A stretch of DNA of 64,000 nucleotides from Sciscionella marina DSM 45152 (GCF_000379465.1 NZ_KB905380.1:744001-808000), one strand, 5' to 3'. Counted from the stretch's first letter, positions 26,975 through 38,612 are shown. The notes: generated by a model from the letters alone, not told the origin. Numbers and translations: made by a program.

Positions 26975-28399
26975 GTGACAGAGAATACGACTTGGCATCC
27001 GCATCGCTGGGCGGCACTGTTCCCGCTGCTGCTCGCGGTTTTCATGGACATGCTCGACAACCAGATCGTCGCCGTCGCACTGCCCTCGATCCAGCACGAG
27101 CAACAGGCGAGCGGATCGGCACTGGAGTGGATCGCCTCCGGTTACACGCTCGCCTATGCGCTGCTGCTGATCACCGGCGGCCGCCTCGGCGACCGGTACA
27201 GCACCCGCGCGGTCTTCCTCTACGGCACGCTCGGGTTCACCCTCGCCTCGCTGCTCGCCGGACTCTCCCCGGCGGTCGGGGTGCTGATCGGGGCCCGCAT
27301 CGTGCAGGGGGTCTTCGCCGGGCTGATGGTCCCGCAGGTGCTCGCGGTGATCCAGACCGAATTCCCGCACGAGGAGCGTGGCAAGGCCTTCGCCATGTTC
27401 GGGGCGACGTTCCCGCTCGGCGGGGCGGCCGGCCCACTGCTCGGCGGGCTGCTCACCCAGGCGGACATCGCCGGGCTCGGGTGGCGCTCGATCTTCCTGG
27501 TGAACCTGCCGATCGGGCTGATCGCCCTCGGTTGCTCCGCCGCGTTCCTGCCCAGGAGGGCCGGACAGCCGGGCGTACGCATCGACCGGCTCGGTGTCGT
27601 GTTGCTCGCGCTGCCGTTGTTCGCCGTGCTCTACCCGCTCGTGGAAGGCTGGAGCATCGGCTGGCCGATCTGGACGATCCTGCTGATGCTCGCCGCGATC
27701 CCGCTCGCGGGGCTTTTCGTCTACCAGCAGTCGAAGCGGCGCACCGACCCGCTCATCGGGCTCGGCATGCTGCGCAGGCGGGAGATGTCCGCCGGGCTCC
27801 CCATCGCGATCCTGTTCACCGCGAGCATGGGCACCTTCGTGGTGCTGACCATGCACCTGCAGAACGGCCTGCACTACTCCCCACTGCAGACCGCGCTGAC
27901 CTTCCTGCCGATCACCCTCGGCATCGTCGCGGGCAACGGCAGCTCGGCCGCGTTGATCAGGAAGCTCGGCAAGAACCTGATCCCGGTCGGCCTGATCGCC
28001 GGGCTCCTCGGCACCGCGGCACTCTGCTTCGTCCTCTCCAGCACGGGCGAGCAGCTGCACTCCTGGGAGCTCATTCCCGGTGCGGTGCTGCTCGGTTACG
28101 GGCTGGGAACCGTGATGAGCTCGGTGCTCACCGTGATACTCGCCGGGGTTCCCGCCGAGGAAGCGGGATCCGCGTCCGGAGTGGTGAACACCGCGATGCA
28201 GCTGGGTCCGACCTCGGGGATCGCCCTGCTCGGTACGGTGTTCTTCGCCGGTGGCGCGAACGCCTCGGCCACGATCACCGCGTTCCTGGTGGCCGCCGGA
28301 CTACTCCTCGTCGCGCTGCTGCTCGCGCCGCTGCTTCCCGGGCGGGCCGGGGCGGACTCCCATGAAGGGGAACGGGTGGATCCGGTACACCACGGGTGA
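26975..28399 (+). CDS. MFS drug exporter, EmrB/QacA (DHA2) type
   Basis: 474 aa with about 14 predicted helices. The hallmark motifs are MDMLDNQIVAVALPSIQ in helix 1, GGRLGDRYSTRAVF (motif A) and IFLVNLPIGLIAL. This family exports drugs or secondary metabolites using the proton gradient. GTG 26975 follows a leaderless promoter. The divergent TetR gene is the likely regulator. The 3' end overlaps an alpha/beta-hydrolase remnant. Confidence 0.87.
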   Translation: MTENTTWHPHRWAALFPLLLAVFMDMLDNQIVAVALPSIQHEQQASGSALEWIASGYTLAYALLLITGGRLGDRYSTRAVFLYGTLGFTLASLLAGLSPAVGVLIGARIVQGVFAGLMVPQVLAVIQTEFPHEERGKAFAMFGATFPLGGAAGPLLGGLLTQADIAGLGWRSIFLVNLPIGLIALGCSAAFLPRRAGQPGVRIDRLGVVLLALPLFAVLYPLVEGWSIGWPIWTILLMLAAIPLAGLFVYQQSKRRTDPLIGLGMLRRREMSAGLPIAILFTASMGTFVVLTMHLQNGLHYSPLQTALTFLPITLGIVAGNGSSAALIRKLGKNLIPVGLIAGLLGTAALCFVLSSTGEQLHSWELIPGAVLLGYGLGTVMSSVLTVILAGVPAEEAGSASGVVNTAMQLGPTSGIALLGTVFFAGGANASATITAFLVAAGLLLVALLLAPLLPGRAGADSHEGERVDPVHHG

Positions 28400-28631
28400 G
28401 GACGGCGCCAGGCTCGCCTACCGGAAACCCGGCGAGGGACGGCCCCTGGTGTTGGTGCACGGTTTCTGCGGATTCGCGGACAGGCACCGGATCCGCGCGG
28501 GCACGGGGACAGTGCACGGCCGCACATCCGGGCACCTGTACCCGGATGTGCTGGCCACCGACGGCCCGTTCTGCGCACTCGGCGCGCGCGTGGTGGCCCG
28601 GTTCTTCGCCGAAGTCAGCCCAGCGTGGTGA
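28362..28631 (+). pseudogene. Truncated alpha/beta-hydrolase remnant
   Basis: From ATG 28362 (with GAAGGGG inside the 5' end rather than before it) the frame reads GARLAYRKPGEGRPLVLVHGFCG. This is the start of an alpha/beta hydrolase up to the oxyanion-hole HGF. The sequence then loses similarity and lacks the GxSxG nucleophile, Asp and His. It overlaps the end of the MFS gene and the 3' end of ilvE. It is likely decayed, not functional. Confidence 0.5.
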
Positions 28632-29712
28632 GCCAGCCGTGGGTGTCCTCGGCCGCCCCGGTCTGGATGTCGGTCAGCGCGGCACGCAGCTTCGTGGTGG
28701 CCGGACCCGCCTGACCGTCGGCGATGGTGAATTCCCCGCCCGCGTGCTTGACCTGGCCGACCGGGGTGATCACCGCGGCCGTGCCGCAGGCGAACACCTC
28801 GGTGAGTTCCCCGCTCGCGGCCTTCTTCTCCCATTCCTCGGTGGAGAACTTGCGCTCCTCCACCTCGTAACCGTGCTCGGCGGCGAGAGTGAGCAGCGAG
28901 TCGCGGGTGACCCCGGCGAGCAGCGAACCGGAGAGCTCTGGGGTGACGATGCGGTCGCCGAGCACGAAGAACAGGTTCATCCCGCCCATCTCTTCGACAT
29001 AGCGCCGCTCCACCGCGTCCAGCCACACCACCTGGTCGCAGCCCTGCTCGGCGGCCTGGGCCTGCGCGGCGAGCGAAGCGGCGTAGTTCCCGGCGAACTT
29101 CGCCGCACCCGTGCCGCCCGGGGCCGCACGCACGTACTCGGTGGACAGCCACACGCTCACCGGCTTGATCCCGCCGGAGAAGTATGAGCCCGCCGGGGAG
29201 GCGATCAGCATGTACAGGTATTCGGTCGCCGGGCGGACACCGAGGAACACCTCGGTGGAGATCATGAACGGGCGCAGGTAGAGCGAGTCCTCGCCGCCCG
29301 CGGCGGGCACCCAGCGCTCGTCGACCGCCACCAGCTGGCGCAGCGACTCCACGAACAGGTCCTCGGGAAGCTCGGGCATGGCCAGCCGGCGCGCGGAGGC
29401 CTGAAACCGGGACGCGTTGCTGTGCGGGCGGAAGGTGGCGATCGAACCGTCCGTCTGGCGGTAGGCCTTGAGCCCCTCGAAGATCGCCTGCCCGTAGTGC
29501 AGCACCGTGGTCGCCGGGTCGAGCGAGAGCGGCTGATAGGGCCGTACCTGCGGTTCACCCCAGCCGCCGTCGGCGTAACCAATACTCACCATGTGATCGG
29601 TCATGTACTTGCCGAAACCGGGGTCGGCGAGTACCTCGGCCACGCGCTCCGCGGAGGCCGGATTCGGATGACGGGTCACAGTGAACTCGGACGAGAATTG
29701 GTCGGACGTCAT
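28615..29712 (-). CDS. ilvE: Branched-chain amino acid aminotransferase
   Basis: 365 aa, fold type IV PLP enzyme. It transfers the amino group between glutamate and the keto acids of Leu, Ile and Val. Motifs include [17 protein letters not shown], the PLP lysine region [16 protein letters not shown] and [38 protein letters not shown] 29712 ([10 protein letters not shown]) is used; GTG 29721 is also in frame. It follows a membrane protein gene by 5 bp. It matches Rv2210c in location. Confidence 0.95.
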   Translation of the reverse strand: MTSDQFSSEFTVTRHPNPASAERVAEVLADPGFGKYMTDHMVSIGYADGGWGEPQVRPYQPLSLDPATTVLHYGQAIFEGLKAYRQTDGSIATFRPHSNASRFQASARRLAMPELPEDLFVESLRQLVAVDERWVPAAGGEDSLYLRPFMISTEVFLGVRPATEYLYMLIASPAGSYFSGGIKPVSVWLSTEYVRAAPGGTGAAKFAGNYAASLAAQAQAAEQGCDQVVWLDAVERRYVEEMGGMNLFFVLGDRIVTPELSGSLLAGVTRDSLLTLAAEHGYEVEERKFSTEEWEKKAASGELTEVFACGTAAVITPVGQVKHAGGEFTIADGQAGPATTKLRAALTDIQTGAAEDTHGWLTTLG

Positions 29713-29717
29713 AGTGT

Positions 29718-30575
29718 TCACGGTAGCTCGCCGCGAATCGCTGACCAACCGAGGTAGGCGAAACGCGTGAGCACGAGCACGGCGCACACCACGAGCCCGC
29801 CGAGCTGCCCGGCGAACACCACCGCGATCCCGCCGAGCGCGGGCGACCAGGCGGGGAACCGTTCGGCGGCCAGATCGAGCTGACCGTGCGCGCCGATCGC
29901 GAGCGCGAGCACCAGCGCCACCACGAGCACCGGCGTCAGCTCCCCCGCGTTCGCCACCTCGAGCGCATCGGTGAGCGGGGCCGGGGAGAATCCGGTGCGC
30001 GCGGCCCCGAGCTGATACTGGGCCACCCAGGCGAGAGCGCCGAAGCCGAGCGCGGCACCGGCGAGCCACCACGGGAATCCGCGACCGGGCCCGCGCGGCA
30101 CCCCCGCCGCCGCACCGAGCAGCAGCACGGCGGCGGGCACGAGCAGCGCGGGGTGCACCGCCTCCGGTGCGTGTGACGGCGGGGCGATGCCGAGACCCGC
30201 CCCGGTGAACAGCACCGCGGCCAGCGCGCCGAGCCCGATGCCGAACCAGGCGAGCACATCCGGGATCGCGGTGCGCGCGAACACCAGCAGCCCCAGCAGG
30301 ACGAGCACCACCACTCCGGCCAGCCGCGGGTAGCCGGGGACCAGGTAGTCGCCGATCCCCCTGGCGAGCACCCCGGCGGTGGCGCACGCGCACAAGCCGT
30401 CCAGCGCCCGCCCGGTCCGGCCAGCCGTCTCCGGGGCGGGCACCAGCCGCGCGGCGAGGGCGAGCAGCACCGCGGGCACCCCGGCCAGCGGCGCGTACCG
30501 GCCGGCGATCAGGGCCAGCGGCCCGATCGCGAGCACGCCGAGACCAGCGAGGGCGAGGCTGCTGGTTCGCTGCAT
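29718..30575 (-). CDS. Polytopic membrane protein, unknown function
   Basis: 285 aa, almost entirely hydrophobic with about nine helices rich in Ala, Leu, Gly and Val, and short loops with Arg and Pro. No catalytic motif is recognised. ATG 30575 ([11 protein letters not shown]) is used, though GTG 30581 is in frame. It is 5 bp upstream of ilvE on the same strand, so it is probably cotranscribed. It is divergent from the leucyl aminopeptidase gene. Confidence 0.65.
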   Translation of the reverse strand: MQRTSSLALAGLGVLAIGPLALIAGRYAPLAGVPAVLLALAARLVPAPETAGRTGRALDGLCACATAGVLARGIGDYLVPGYPRLAGVVVLVLLGLLVFARTAIPDVLAWFGIGLGALAAVLFTGAGLGIAPPSHAPEAVHPALLVPAAVLLLGAAAGVPRGPGRGFPWWLAGAALGFGALAWVAQYQLGAARTGFSPAPLTDALEVANAGELTPVLVVALVLALAIGAHGQLDLAAERFPAWSPALGGIAVVFAGQLGGLVVCAVLVLTRFAYLGWSAIRGELP

Positions 30576-30675
30576 GCGCACACCGTCGCAGACCGAGCCG
30601 GAGCAGCACCCGCCAGCACTGGTTACGATGCGTCGCGGATCTGGGAAAACAGCACACGAAAGCAGGGAGCGCTCC

Positions 30676-32151
30676 GTGGCCACGCCGAAACTGAGCATCA
30701 CGAAAACCGGGCTGGAGACGATCGCCGTCGACGCCGTCGTGATCGGCACGATTGCCGGTACGGACGGGATCGCGCTCGCGCCCGGCGCCGAGGCGATCGA
30801 CGCGGCCTTCGGCGGCAGGCTCACCGGGATCCTCACCGATCTCGGCGCGAAGGGCGCCGCGGGCGAGGCCGTGAAGCTGGCCACCCTCGGCACGATCACC
30901 GCTCCGGTGGTGCTCGCCGCGGGACTCGGTGAGGTCGAGGACGCGCCGAGCGCCGAGCAGGTGCGCCGCGCGTCCGGGGTCGCCGCCCGGGCGCTCGCCG
31001 GAACCAGGAAGGCCGCGAGCACGCTGTCCACTATGGACACCCACGCCGCGGTCGAGGGCACGATCCTCGGCGCGTACCGGCCGAGCGTGAAGCCGAACGG
31101 CGAGGCGCTGGGGAGCGTGGCCTTCGCCGCCGGGGGCGGAACCGGGCAGCGGGCCGAGCTGCGCACCGCGACCGCGATCGCCGAGGCGGTGTGCCAGGCA
31201 CGCGACCTGATCAACACCCCGCCGAACGAGCTGTACCCGCAGTCCTTCGCCGTCCGCGCCAAGCAGCTCGGCGAGGACGCCGGTATGACGGTGGAGGTGC
31301 TCGACGAAAAAGCGTTGCGCCGCAAAGGATTCGGCGGAATCCTCGGAGTCGGCGACGGCTCCTCGCGGCCGCCGCGCCTTGTCCGGATGCGCTACCGCCC
31401 GGGCAAGCCGAAGGCCAAGGTCGCCGTGGTCGGCAAGGGCATCACCTTCGACACCGGCGGGATCTCGCTCAAGCCGCCGGCGAAGATGGACGACATGACC
31501 TCGGACATGAGCGGTGCCGCCGCGGCGATCGCCGTGGCCGCGCTCGCCACACGGCTCAAGCTCCCCATCGAGGTCACCGCGACCGTCCCGATGGCCGAGA
31601 ACATGCCCTCGGGCACCGCGTACCGCCCCGGTGACGTGCTCACCATGTACGGCGGCAAGACCGTCGAGGTGCTCAACACCGACGCCGAGGGCCGCCTCGT
31701 GCTCGCCGACGCGATCGTGCGTGCCTGCGAGGACAAGCCCGACTACCTCATCGAGGCCGCCACGCTCACCGGGGCGCAGCTGACCGCGCTCGGCACCCGC
31801 ACCAGCGGTGTGATGGGCAGCCCGGAGTTCCGGGACCGGGTCGCCGGACAGGGACGCGAGGTCGGCGAGGCCGCGTGGGCCATGCCGCTGCCCGAGGAAC
31901 TGCGCGCCGACCTCGACTCGAACCTCGCGGACCTGACCAACGTCTCGAACGGGGCCAAGGTCGCCGGGATGCTGCTGGCCGGGGTGTTCCTCGGGGAGTT
32001 CGTCGCCGAAGGGGTCGACTGGGCGCACATCGACATCGCGGGCCCGGCCTACAACACCGGATCGCCGTGGGGCTACACCGGCAAGGGCGGCACCGGGGTC
32101 CCGGTACGCACCATGGCCGCGGTGCTCACCGATATCGCCGAGCACGGCTGA
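30676..32151 (+). CDS. pepA: Leucyl aminopeptidase (M17)
   Basis: 491 aa cytosolic di-metal peptidase. The C-terminal catalytic domain has [32 protein letters not shown] and the signature [13 protein letters not shown], with metal-binding Asp/Glu and the active-site Lys/Arg. The N-terminal domain is the usual macro-like fold. GTG 30676 has AGGGAG about 6 nt upstream. The location matches Rv2213 (pepB in mycobacteria). Confidence 0.94.
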   Translation: MATPKLSITKTGLETIAVDAVVIGTIAGTDGIALAPGAEAIDAAFGGRLTGILTDLGAKGAAGEAVKLATLGTITAPVVLAAGLGEVEDAPSAEQVRRASGVAARALAGTRKAASTLSTMDTHAAVEGTILGAYRPSVKPNGEALGSVAFAAGGGTGQRAELRTATAIAEAVCQARDLINTPPNELYPQSFAVRAKQLGEDAGMTVEVLDEKALRRKGFGGILGVGDGSSRPPRLVRMRYRPGKPKAKVAVVGKGITFDTGGISLKPPAKMDDMTSDMSGAAAAIAVAALATRLKLPIEVTATVPMAENMPSGTAYRPGDVLTMYGGKTVEVLNTDAEGRLVLADAIVRACEDKPDYLIEAATLTGAQLTALGTRTSGVMGSPEFRDRVAGQGREVGEAAWAMPLPEELRADLDSNLADLTNVSNGAKVAGMLLAGVFLGEFVAEGVDWAHIDIAGPAYNTGSPWGYTGKGGTGVPVRTMAAVLTDIAEHG

Positions 32152-32190
32152 GCGGAAGGGCCCGATCACCGGGCACGTTACGGTGAGCCG

Positions 32191-34128
32191 ATGACGCAGT
32201 GGCTGCTGACGGTCCTGGGTTCGGTGACCTGGTTCCTGCTCGTGCTCGCCATGATCGGCGTGGCACGGCGGGTGCTGGGAGTTCGCATCGGATTCCTGCG
32301 CGGAGCGGTCACCGCGGTCATCGGCTGGACCGTGGCTGGCGCGATCGTGCAGTCCTTTCCCCCGGTGCACAGTGCGGGCAAGGCGGTCGGGCTGCTCGTC
32401 CCCATCGTCGGGGCGGCGCTGATCGTGGTGCTGATCCTGTTGCTGGCCGCGGAGTTCGTCCATCCCAGCGGGCAACCGTGGAACGTGCGCGGCTGGCCGG
32501 GGGCCCTGGTGCGATGGTGGCGGCGCAGCAGGCGATACGGGCGGATTCTGCGGATCGCGGCACGCCACGGGCTCGGCGGCTACCTCGGTGGCCGGGGTGG
32601 GCGCGGGGATCAGGCACCGGCGCGGCGCATCCGGCTGGCCCGCTCCCTGCGCACCGCGCTCGAGGAGGGCGGGGTCACCTTCGTCAAGCTCGGCCAGGTG
32701 CTCGCCACCAGAACCGAACTACTGCCCAGAGAATTCACCACGGAGCTCGCCAAACTTCAGCACCAGGCGGGCGGTTCGGACGATGCGGCGACACTGGCAG
32801 TGCTGCGCGCCGAACTCCCCGAAGCCGATCTCGCCGAGCTGTCCGGCCAGCCGCTCGCGGCCGCCTCCATCGCGCAGGTGTATCCGGGACGGCGCGCCGA
32901 CGGCACCGAGGTCGCGGTGAAGGTGCGCAGGCCGGGGATCCGCGAGACCGTCGAGCGGGACCTGGACATCCTCGCCAAGGTCGCCGCCACCCTCGAAGCC
33001 CGCGCGAGCTGGGCACGCAGGCTCGGTCTGGTCGAACTGGCGCACGGATTCGCCCGTGCGCTGACCGAGGAACTCGATTTCACCATCGAGGCGCGCAATC
33101 TCGAGGCGGTGCGCGCCGCCGATCCGGACGGGCGAATCGTGCTTCCCCGGGTCTACGAGGCCAGCGAGAGCGTCCTGATCACCGAACGGCTGCGCGGCAC
33201 ACCACTGAGTGCCGATACGGAGCTCGCCGACCGGGAGGCAGCGGCGAATGCCCTGCTCACCACCATGCTCGGGCAGGTCATGCGGCACGGGGTGTTCCAC
33301 GCCGATCCGCATCCGGGCAATGTGCTCGTCCTCGAGGACGGCAGGCTGGCCCTGCTCGATTTCGGTTCGGTCGGGCGCATCGACGGGGCCCTGCGCGAAG
33401 GACTGCGCGCCTTCCTGCTCGGCGTGGACTCCGGCGACGCGGCCGCGATGCGCGACGCCCTGCTCGACATCCTCGACCGTCCGGAGCGGATCGATGGTGC
33501 CGCGCTCGAACGCGAACTCGGCCGGATCTCCGCCAAGCACCTCGGCGGGGACGCACGCCCGAACTCCGCCCTGTTCGCCGAGCTGTTCTCCCTGATCGGC
33601 GCGCACGGGCTCGCGGTTCCCCCGGAGATCGCGGCGGTCTTCCGCGCGCTCGCCACGCTCGAGGGCACCCTGACCACGCTGTGCCCGGGCTTCGACATCC
33701 TCGCCGGTGCCCGGACGTACGCGGGAGAACAGGTGCGCGCGGCGGTGCATCCGGAATCGGTGCGCGAGCTGGCCATGCGGGAACTGGTGACCACGCTCCC
33801 GGTGCTGCGCAAACTGCCGCGCAGGCTGGACCGGATCACCGGATCGCTCGAGGAAGGCAGGCTCTCGGTGAACGTGCGGCTGCTCGCCGATCCGCGGGAC
33901 CGCAGGGTGCTGTTCGGCGCGCTGCACGAGGTGCTGCTGGCCGTGCTCGGCGCGACGGCCGGGATCATGGCCGCGCTGCTGCTGTCCTCGGGTGGCGGGC
34001 CGCCGATCGTCCCGGGGATCACGCTCAAGGACCTGATCGGGTACAACCTGCTGATGATCAGCGCGCTCATCGGGGTGCGCCTGCTGTATCTGGCGTTCCG
34101 CAATCAGCGCGGGCGCGGGGAACCCTGA
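32191..34128 (+). CDS. ABC1/UbiB family atypical kinase, membrane protein
   Basis: 645 aa. Three N-terminal hydrophobic helices precede the kinase-like domain, which has the family KxGQ motif ([16 protein letters not shown]), the Ala-rich loop [21 protein letters not shown], and the catalytic [11 protein letters not shown] and [11 protein letters not shown]. Two more helices close the protein. Known members (UbiB, ADCK) have ATPase activity linked to lipid or quinone metabolism. The target here is not known. Confidence 0.82.
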   Translation: MTQWLLTVLGSVTWFLLVLAMIGVARRVLGVRIGFLRGAVTAVIGWTVAGAIVQSFPPVHSAGKAVGLLVPIVGAALIVVLILLLAAEFVHPSGQPWNVRGWPGALVRWWRRSRRYGRILRIAARHGLGGYLGGRGGRGDQAPARRIRLARSLRTALEEGGVTFVKLGQVLATRTELLPREFTTELAKLQHQAGGSDDAATLAVLRAELPEADLAELSGQPLAAASIAQVYPGRRADGTEVAVKVRRPGIRETVERDLDILAKVAATLEARASWARRLGLVELAHGFARALTEELDFTIEARNLEAVRAADPDGRIVLPRVYEASESVLITERLRGTPLSADTELADREAAANALLTTMLGQVMRHGVFHADPHPGNVLVLEDGRLALLDFGSVGRIDGALREGLRAFLLGVDSGDAAAMRDALLDILDRPERIDGAALERELGRISAKHLGGDARPNSALFAELFSLIGAHGLAVPPEIAAVFRALATLEGTLTTLCPGFDILAGARTYAGEQVRAAVHPESVRELAMRELVTTLPVLRKLPRRLDRITGSLEEGRLSVNVRLLADPRDRRVLFGALHEVLLAVLGATAGIMAALLLSSGGGPPIVPGITLKDLIGYNLLMISALIGVRLLYLAFRNQRGRGEP

Positions 34129-34445
34129 CCGTCCTCTTTCCTGCGCCGGTTGTAGGCGCGCATGCGCTGCGGGTAGCCGACCACTCCGGCATCGTAGACC
34201 GGGATACCGAGCGAGTCACCGAGTGAATGCGCCGCGCGCGGCCCGGAAACCCGGCGGCGCGTCCACTCTCCATCATGCGCGACGAGCATCACGGTCGTCT
34301 CGGTGACCGTGGTCCTCGGTTCGACATAACCCTCGACACCACGCCGGGCACCGGCCCATTCCCGCAGGTAGGCCGTGTTCTCGCGAGTTTCTCCCCGCTT
34401 GCTGCCCGCGCGTTTACCGTGCCGGAGCCTGGTACGGATCCCCAT
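34104..34445 (-). CDS. Conserved small basic protein, unknown function
   Basis: 113 aa. The core reads AYLREWAGARRGVEGYVEP, then TTVTETTVMLVAHDGEWTRRRV and IPVYDAGVVGYPQRMRAYNRRR, a compact alpha/beta pattern with basic ends. It overlaps the convergent ABC1 kinase gene by 25 bp and is divergent from lpd. I recognise it only as an actinobacterial conserved type, with no function assigned. Confidence 0.6.
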   Translation of the reverse strand: MGIRTRLRHGKRAGSKRGETRENTAYLREWAGARRGVEGYVEPRTTVTETTVMLVAHDGEWTRRRVSGPRAAHSLGDSLGIPVYDAGVVGYPQRMRAYNRRRKEDGQGSPRPR

Positions 34446-34587
34446 AGGCGAACCTCCACCTCGTTGCCGTCCGTCCCCGCATCACAAGAATGCACGCCTT
34501 GGTGGAAAGATGGCGTATGGCCGCGGGCGGCCGTTCGGTACCCGCGACGCTGGTTAGAACAGAATCTCGCCTGATCTAGGAGCGATT

Positions 34588-35955
34588 GTGACCGACGCCG
34601 ACCTCGTGATCCTTGGTGGCGGCTCCGGCGGCTACGCGTGCGCGTTCCGCGCTGCCGAGCTGGGCCTTTCCGTGACCCTCGTGGAGAAGGACAAGTTCGG
34701 GGGCACCTGCCTGCACCGCGGCTGCATCCCGACCAAAGCCCTGCTGCACGCCGCCGAGGTAGCCGACGCCGCCCGCGAGGGCGACCAGTTCGGTGTCAAG
34801 TCCTCCTTCGAGGGCATCGACATGAGCGGGGTCAACTCCTACAAGGACGGCATCGTCTCCGGCCTGTTCAAGGGCCTGCAGGGGCTGGCGAAGGCGAACA
34901 AGGTCAACGTCGTCGAGGGCGAGGGCCGGTTCGTCGGGCCGAACTCGGTCGAGGTCAACGGCCAGCGCATCACCGGCAAGAACGTGGTGCTCGCCTCCGG
35001 CTCCTACTCCAAGACGCTGCCCGGCCTCGAGCTCGGCGGCCGGATCATCGCCAGCGAGCAGGCGCTCAACCTGGACTACGTCCCGGAGAAGGCGATCGTG
35101 CTCGGCGGCGGGGTCATCGGCGTCGAGTTCGCCAGCGTGTGGAGCTCCTTCGGTTCCGAGGTCACCATCGTCGAAGCACTGCCGCGGCTGGTGCCGAACG
35201 AGGACGAGCACTCCTCCAAGCAGCTCGAGCGCGCCTTCCGCCGCCGCAAGATCACCGCGAAGACCGGCGTGAAGTTCACCGGGGCCTCCCAGGACGCCAA
35301 CAGCGTCTCGGTGACCCTGGAGAACGGCGAGACCCTCACCGCCGACCTGCTGCTCGTCGCCGTCGGCCGGGGCCCCAACACCGCGGGCATGGGCTACGAA
35401 GAGGCCGGCCTGACCATGGAACGCGGCTTCGTGCGCACCGACGACCGGCTGCGCACCAACCTCGCCAACGTGTACGCGGTCGGGGACATCGTGCCCGGGC
35501 TGCAGCTCGCGCACCGCGGCTTCGCGCAGGGCATCTTCGTCGCCGAGGAGATCGCCGGGCTGAACCCGCGCCCGATCGAGGAGTCCGGCATCCCGCGGGT
35601 CACCTACTGCAAGCCCGAGGTCGCCTCCGTCGGGCTCACCGAGGCCGAGGCCAAGGAACGCTACGGTGCCGAGGTGAGCACCTTCACCTACGACCTCGCG
35701 GGTAACGGCAAGAGCCAGATCCTCAAGACCAAGGGCGCGGTCAAGCTGATCAAGGCACCGGACGGGCCGATCGTCGGCGTGCACATGGTCGGCGAGCGGG
35801 TCGGCGAACTGGTCGGCGAGGCCCAGCTGATCGTGAACTGGGAGGCGTTCCCCGAGGACGTCGCACCGCTGGTGCACGCGCACCCGACGCAGACCGAGGC
35901 GCTCGGCGAGGCACACCTCGCGCTCGCGGGCAAGCCACTACACGTCCACGGCTGA
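34588..35955 (+). CDS. lpd: Dihydrolipoyl dehydrogenase (E3)
   Basis: 455 aa FAD flavoprotein that reoxidises dihydrolipoamide for the 2-oxoacid dehydrogenase complexes. Motifs are the FAD GGGSGGYACAFRAAELG, the redox disulfide GGTCLHRGCIPTKALLH, the NAD-binding VLGGGVIGVEFASVW and the C-terminal His-Glu HAHPTQTEALGEA. GTG 34588 has AGGAG 5 nt upstream. It is directly followed by sucB and lipB. Confidence 0.96.
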   Translation: MTDADLVILGGGSGGYACAFRAAELGLSVTLVEKDKFGGTCLHRGCIPTKALLHAAEVADAAREGDQFGVKSSFEGIDMSGVNSYKDGIVSGLFKGLQGLAKANKVNVVEGEGRFVGPNSVEVNGQRITGKNVVLASGSYSKTLPGLELGGRIIASEQALNLDYVPEKAIVLGGGVIGVEFASVWSSFGSEVTIVEALPRLVPNEDEHSSKQLERAFRRRKITAKTGVKFTGASQDANSVSVTLENGETLTADLLLVAVGRGPNTAGMGYEEAGLTMERGFVRTDDRLRTNLANVYAVGDIVPGLQLAHRGFAQGIFVAEEIAGLNPRPIEESGIPRVTYCKPEVASVGLTEAEAKERYGAEVSTFTYDLAGNGKSQILKTKGAVKLIKAPDGPIVGVHMVGERVGELVGEAQLIVNWEAFPEDVAPLVHAHPTQTEALGEAHLALAGKPLHVHG

Positions 35956-36012
35956 GGAACACCTCGCCCGGGGAGTCACAGGAAGTTCCGAGGAGTCAGG
36001 AGTCAGCACGCC

Positions 36013-37755
36013 ATGGCATTCTCCGTCCAGATGCCCGCTCTCGGTGAGTCCGTCACCGAGGGCACCGTCACCCGCTGGTTGAAGCAGGAGGGCGACACGG
36101 TCGAGGTCGACGAGCCACTGCTCGAGGTCTCCACCGACAAGGTCGACACCGAGATCCCCTCGCCCGCGGCGGGGACGCTCTCGCGGATCATCGCGAACGA
36201 GGACGACACCATCGACGTCGGCGGCGAACTCGCGCTGATCGACGACGGTTCCGGTGGGGCACCCGCGGCACCCGCCGCGCAGGCCGAGCCCGAACCGGCC
36301 CCGGAACCGGCCGCCGCGACGGAATCCGCTCCGGCGGCGGAATCTGCTCCCGCGGCGGAATCTGCTCCCGCGGCAGAATCTGCGGCACCCGCACCGTCCG
36401 CGGGAGCGGGCACCCCGGTGCCGATGCCCGCGCTCGGTGAGTCGGTCACCGAAGGCACCATCACCCGCTGGCTCAAGCAGATCGGTGACTCCGTCGAGGT
36501 GGACGAGCCGTTGCTGGAGGTCTCCACCGACAAGGTCGACACCGAGATCCCCTCCCCAGCCGCCGGGACACTGCTGGAGATCAGTGCGAACGAGGACGAC
36601 ACCGTCGAGGTCGGCGGCCAGCTCGCGGTGATCGGCAGCGGTACGCCCGCGGCAGCGGCCCCCTCGCCGACGCCCGAACCGGAACCGGAACCCGCGCCCG
36701 AACCGGAACCGGTGCCGACGCCGGAACCCGCGGCGGCGGCCCCGGCGCCTGCTGCACCGGCTGCTCCGGCGGCACCCCGGCACGCGCAGCCCGAGCAGCC
36801 TTCGAGCGGCGAAAGCCCGTACGTCACCCCGCTGGTGCGCAAGCTCGCCAACGAGAACGGCATCGAGCTGGCCACGATCACCGGCAGTGGGGTCGGCGGG
36901 CGCATCCGCAAACAGGATGTGCAGGCGGCCATCGAGGCGAAGAGCCAGCCCGCGGCCAGTGCACCCGCGGCCGCTCCCGCCGCGGCCGCTCCGGCGAGCG
37001 CGGGCAAGGAGGTCCGGCCGGAACTCGCCGCGCTGCGCGGGACCACGAAGAAGGCCAACCGCATCCGGCAGATCACCGCGCAGAAAACCAAGGAATCGCT
37101 GCAGACCACCGCGCAGCTGACGCAGACATTCGAGGTCGACATGACCGGGATCGCGAAGCTGCGGGCCTCGGCCAAGGCCTCGTTCGCCGAACGCGAGGGC
37201 GTCAACCTGACCTTCCTCCCGTTCATCGCGAAGGCGGTCGTCGAGGCGCTCAAGTCGCACCCGAACGTGAACGCCTCGTACAACGAGGACACCAAGGAGA
37301 TCACCTACCACGGCGCCGAGCACCTCGGCATCGCGGTGGACACCGACCAGGGCCTGATCTCGCCGGTGATCCACAACGCGGGCGATCTCTCCCTCGGTGG
37401 CCTCGCACGGACGATCTCGGACATCGCGTCCCGGGCACGCAGCAACGGCCTCAAGCCAGATGAGCTCGCCGGTGGCACGTTCACCATCACGAACATCGGC
37501 AGCCAGGGCGCGCTGTTCGACACCCCGATCCTGGTGCCCCCGCAGGCGGGCATGCTCGGCACCGGGGCGATCGTGAAGCGGCCCGTCGTGGTCACCGGCC
37601 CGGACGGCACGGACGCCATCGCCGTGCGGTCGATGTGCTACCTGCCGCTGACCTACGATCACCGGCTCGTGGACGGTGCGGACGCGGGCCGCTTCCTCAC
37701 CACGGTGAAGAAGCGTCTCGAAGAGGCCAACTTCACCGCCGAGCTCGGGCTCTAG
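36013..37755 (+). CDS. sucB: 2-oxoacid dehydrogenase E2 acyltransferase with two lipoyl domains
   Basis: 580 aa. Two lipoyl domains each carry the lipoylated Lys in [17 protein letters not shown] (near residues 43 and 178), joined by Ala/Pro/Glu linkers. A peripheral-subunit-binding domain follows ([20 protein letters not shown]), then the catalytic domain ending [15 protein letters not shown] with the HxxxDG motif. The mycobacterial orthologue (DlaT) serves pyruvate dehydrogenase and peroxynitrite defence. The two linkers are nearly tandem repeats in DNA. Confidence 0.94.
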   Translation: MAFSVQMPALGESVTEGTVTRWLKQEGDTVEVDEPLLEVSTDKVDTEIPSPAAGTLSRIIANEDDTIDVGGELALIDDGSGGAPAAPAAQAEPEPAPEPAAATESAPAAESAPAAESAPAAESAAPAPSAGAGTPVPMPALGESVTEGTITRWLKQIGDSVEVDEPLLEVSTDKVDTEIPSPAAGTLLEISANEDDTVEVGGQLAVIGSGTPAAAAPSPTPEPEPEPAPEPEPVPTPEPAAAAPAPAAPAAPAAPRHAQPEQPSSGESPYVTPLVRKLANENGIELATITGSGVGGRIRKQDVQAAIEAKSQPAASAPAAAPAAAAPASAGKEVRPELAALRGTTKKANRIRQITAQKTKESLQTTAQLTQTFEVDMTGIAKLRASAKASFAEREGVNLTFLPFIAKAVVEALKSHPNVNASYNEDTKEITYHGAEHLGIAVDTDQGLISPVIHNAGDLSLGGLARTISDIASRARSNGLKPDELAGGTFTITNIGSQGALFDTPILVPPQAGMLGTGAIVKRPVVVTGPDGTDAIAVRSMCYLPLTYDHRLVDGADAGRFLTTVKKRLEEANFTAELGL

Positions 37756-37782
37756 TCCACCGGCGGGAGTAATCTCGCAGGC

Positions 37783-38514
37783 ATGAGCTCAACCTGTCGT
37801 AGCGCGCGCACCCCGGTCACCGTTCGCGAACTGGGTCTGGTCGAGTACCTGCCGACCTGGCAGACCCAGCGTGAACTGGCCGGGGCGCGCGCCGACGGCA
37901 CCGGCGAGGACACCCTGCTGCTGTTGCAGCATCCGCCCGTCTACACCGCGGGGAAGCGCACCCGCGAAGCGGAGAAGCCGGCCGACGGGACCCCGGTCAT
38001 CGATGTGGACCGCGGCGGCAAGATCACCTATCACGAACCGGGCCAGCTCGTCGGGTACCCGATCATCGGGCTCGCCGACCCCATCGACGTGCTCGAATAC
38101 GTGCGCCGGGTGGAGCAGGCCATCATCGCGGTGTGCGACCGGCTCGAGCTGCCCGGCACCGGAAGGGTGGACGGGCGCACCGGTGTGTGGCTGCCCGCGG
38201 AGAACGGGCTCCCGGAACGCAAGATCGCCGCCATCGGAGTCCGGGTCGCGCGCGGAGTGACCCTGCATGGCTTCTCGATCAACTGTGACAACCCGCTCGG
38301 CGGTTTCGACACGATCATCCCGTGCGGCATCACCGATGCGGGAACCACCTCACTGTCCCGTGAACTCGGCAGGACCGTCCCCGTCGAGGAAGTGCTCCCG
38401 CTGGCCAGGGACGCCGTACTGGACGCGCTCGACGGCACGCTCGAGGTGACCGAGCGGGACATCGTCCGTGCCGGGGCCGAAGCACCGGGACTGCGACTCG
38501 AACTGTCCACCTGA
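37783..38514 (+). CDS. lipB: Lipoyl(octanoyl) transferase
   Basis: 243 aa. It moves octanoate from acyl carrier protein to lipoyl domains, such as those of the adjacent sucB product. The family motifs are [19 protein letters not shown], the lysine in [11 protein letters not shown] and the catalytic Cys in [19 protein letters not shown] 37783 is used; the true start may be a few codons later. Only 27 bp separate it from sucB. Confidence 0.95.
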   Translation: MSSTCRSARTPVTVRELGLVEYLPTWQTQRELAGARADGTGEDTLLLLQHPPVYTAGKRTREAEKPADGTPVIDVDRGGKITYHEPGQLVGYPIIGLADPIDVLEYVRRVEQAIIAVCDRLELPGTGRVDGRTGVWLPAENGLPERKIAAIGVRVARGVTLHGFSINCDNPLGGFDTIIPCGITDAGTTSLSRELGRTVPVEEVLPLARDAVLDALDGTLEVTERDIVRAGAEAPGLRLELST

Positions 38515-38612
38515 TCACCCGATGTGGCGCATCTGAGCACAGCGGGGAACCGCGCTCCGGTCCCGTCCCGTCCGATCCGTGACCGAATTCCGGACACGGA
38601 GGGTGTGGACAC

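Noticed and set aside
36300-36420. Tandem repeats in the sucB linker as a repeat element
   Set aside because: They encode the Ala/Pro/Glu-rich swinging-arm linker, a known feature of E2 proteins.
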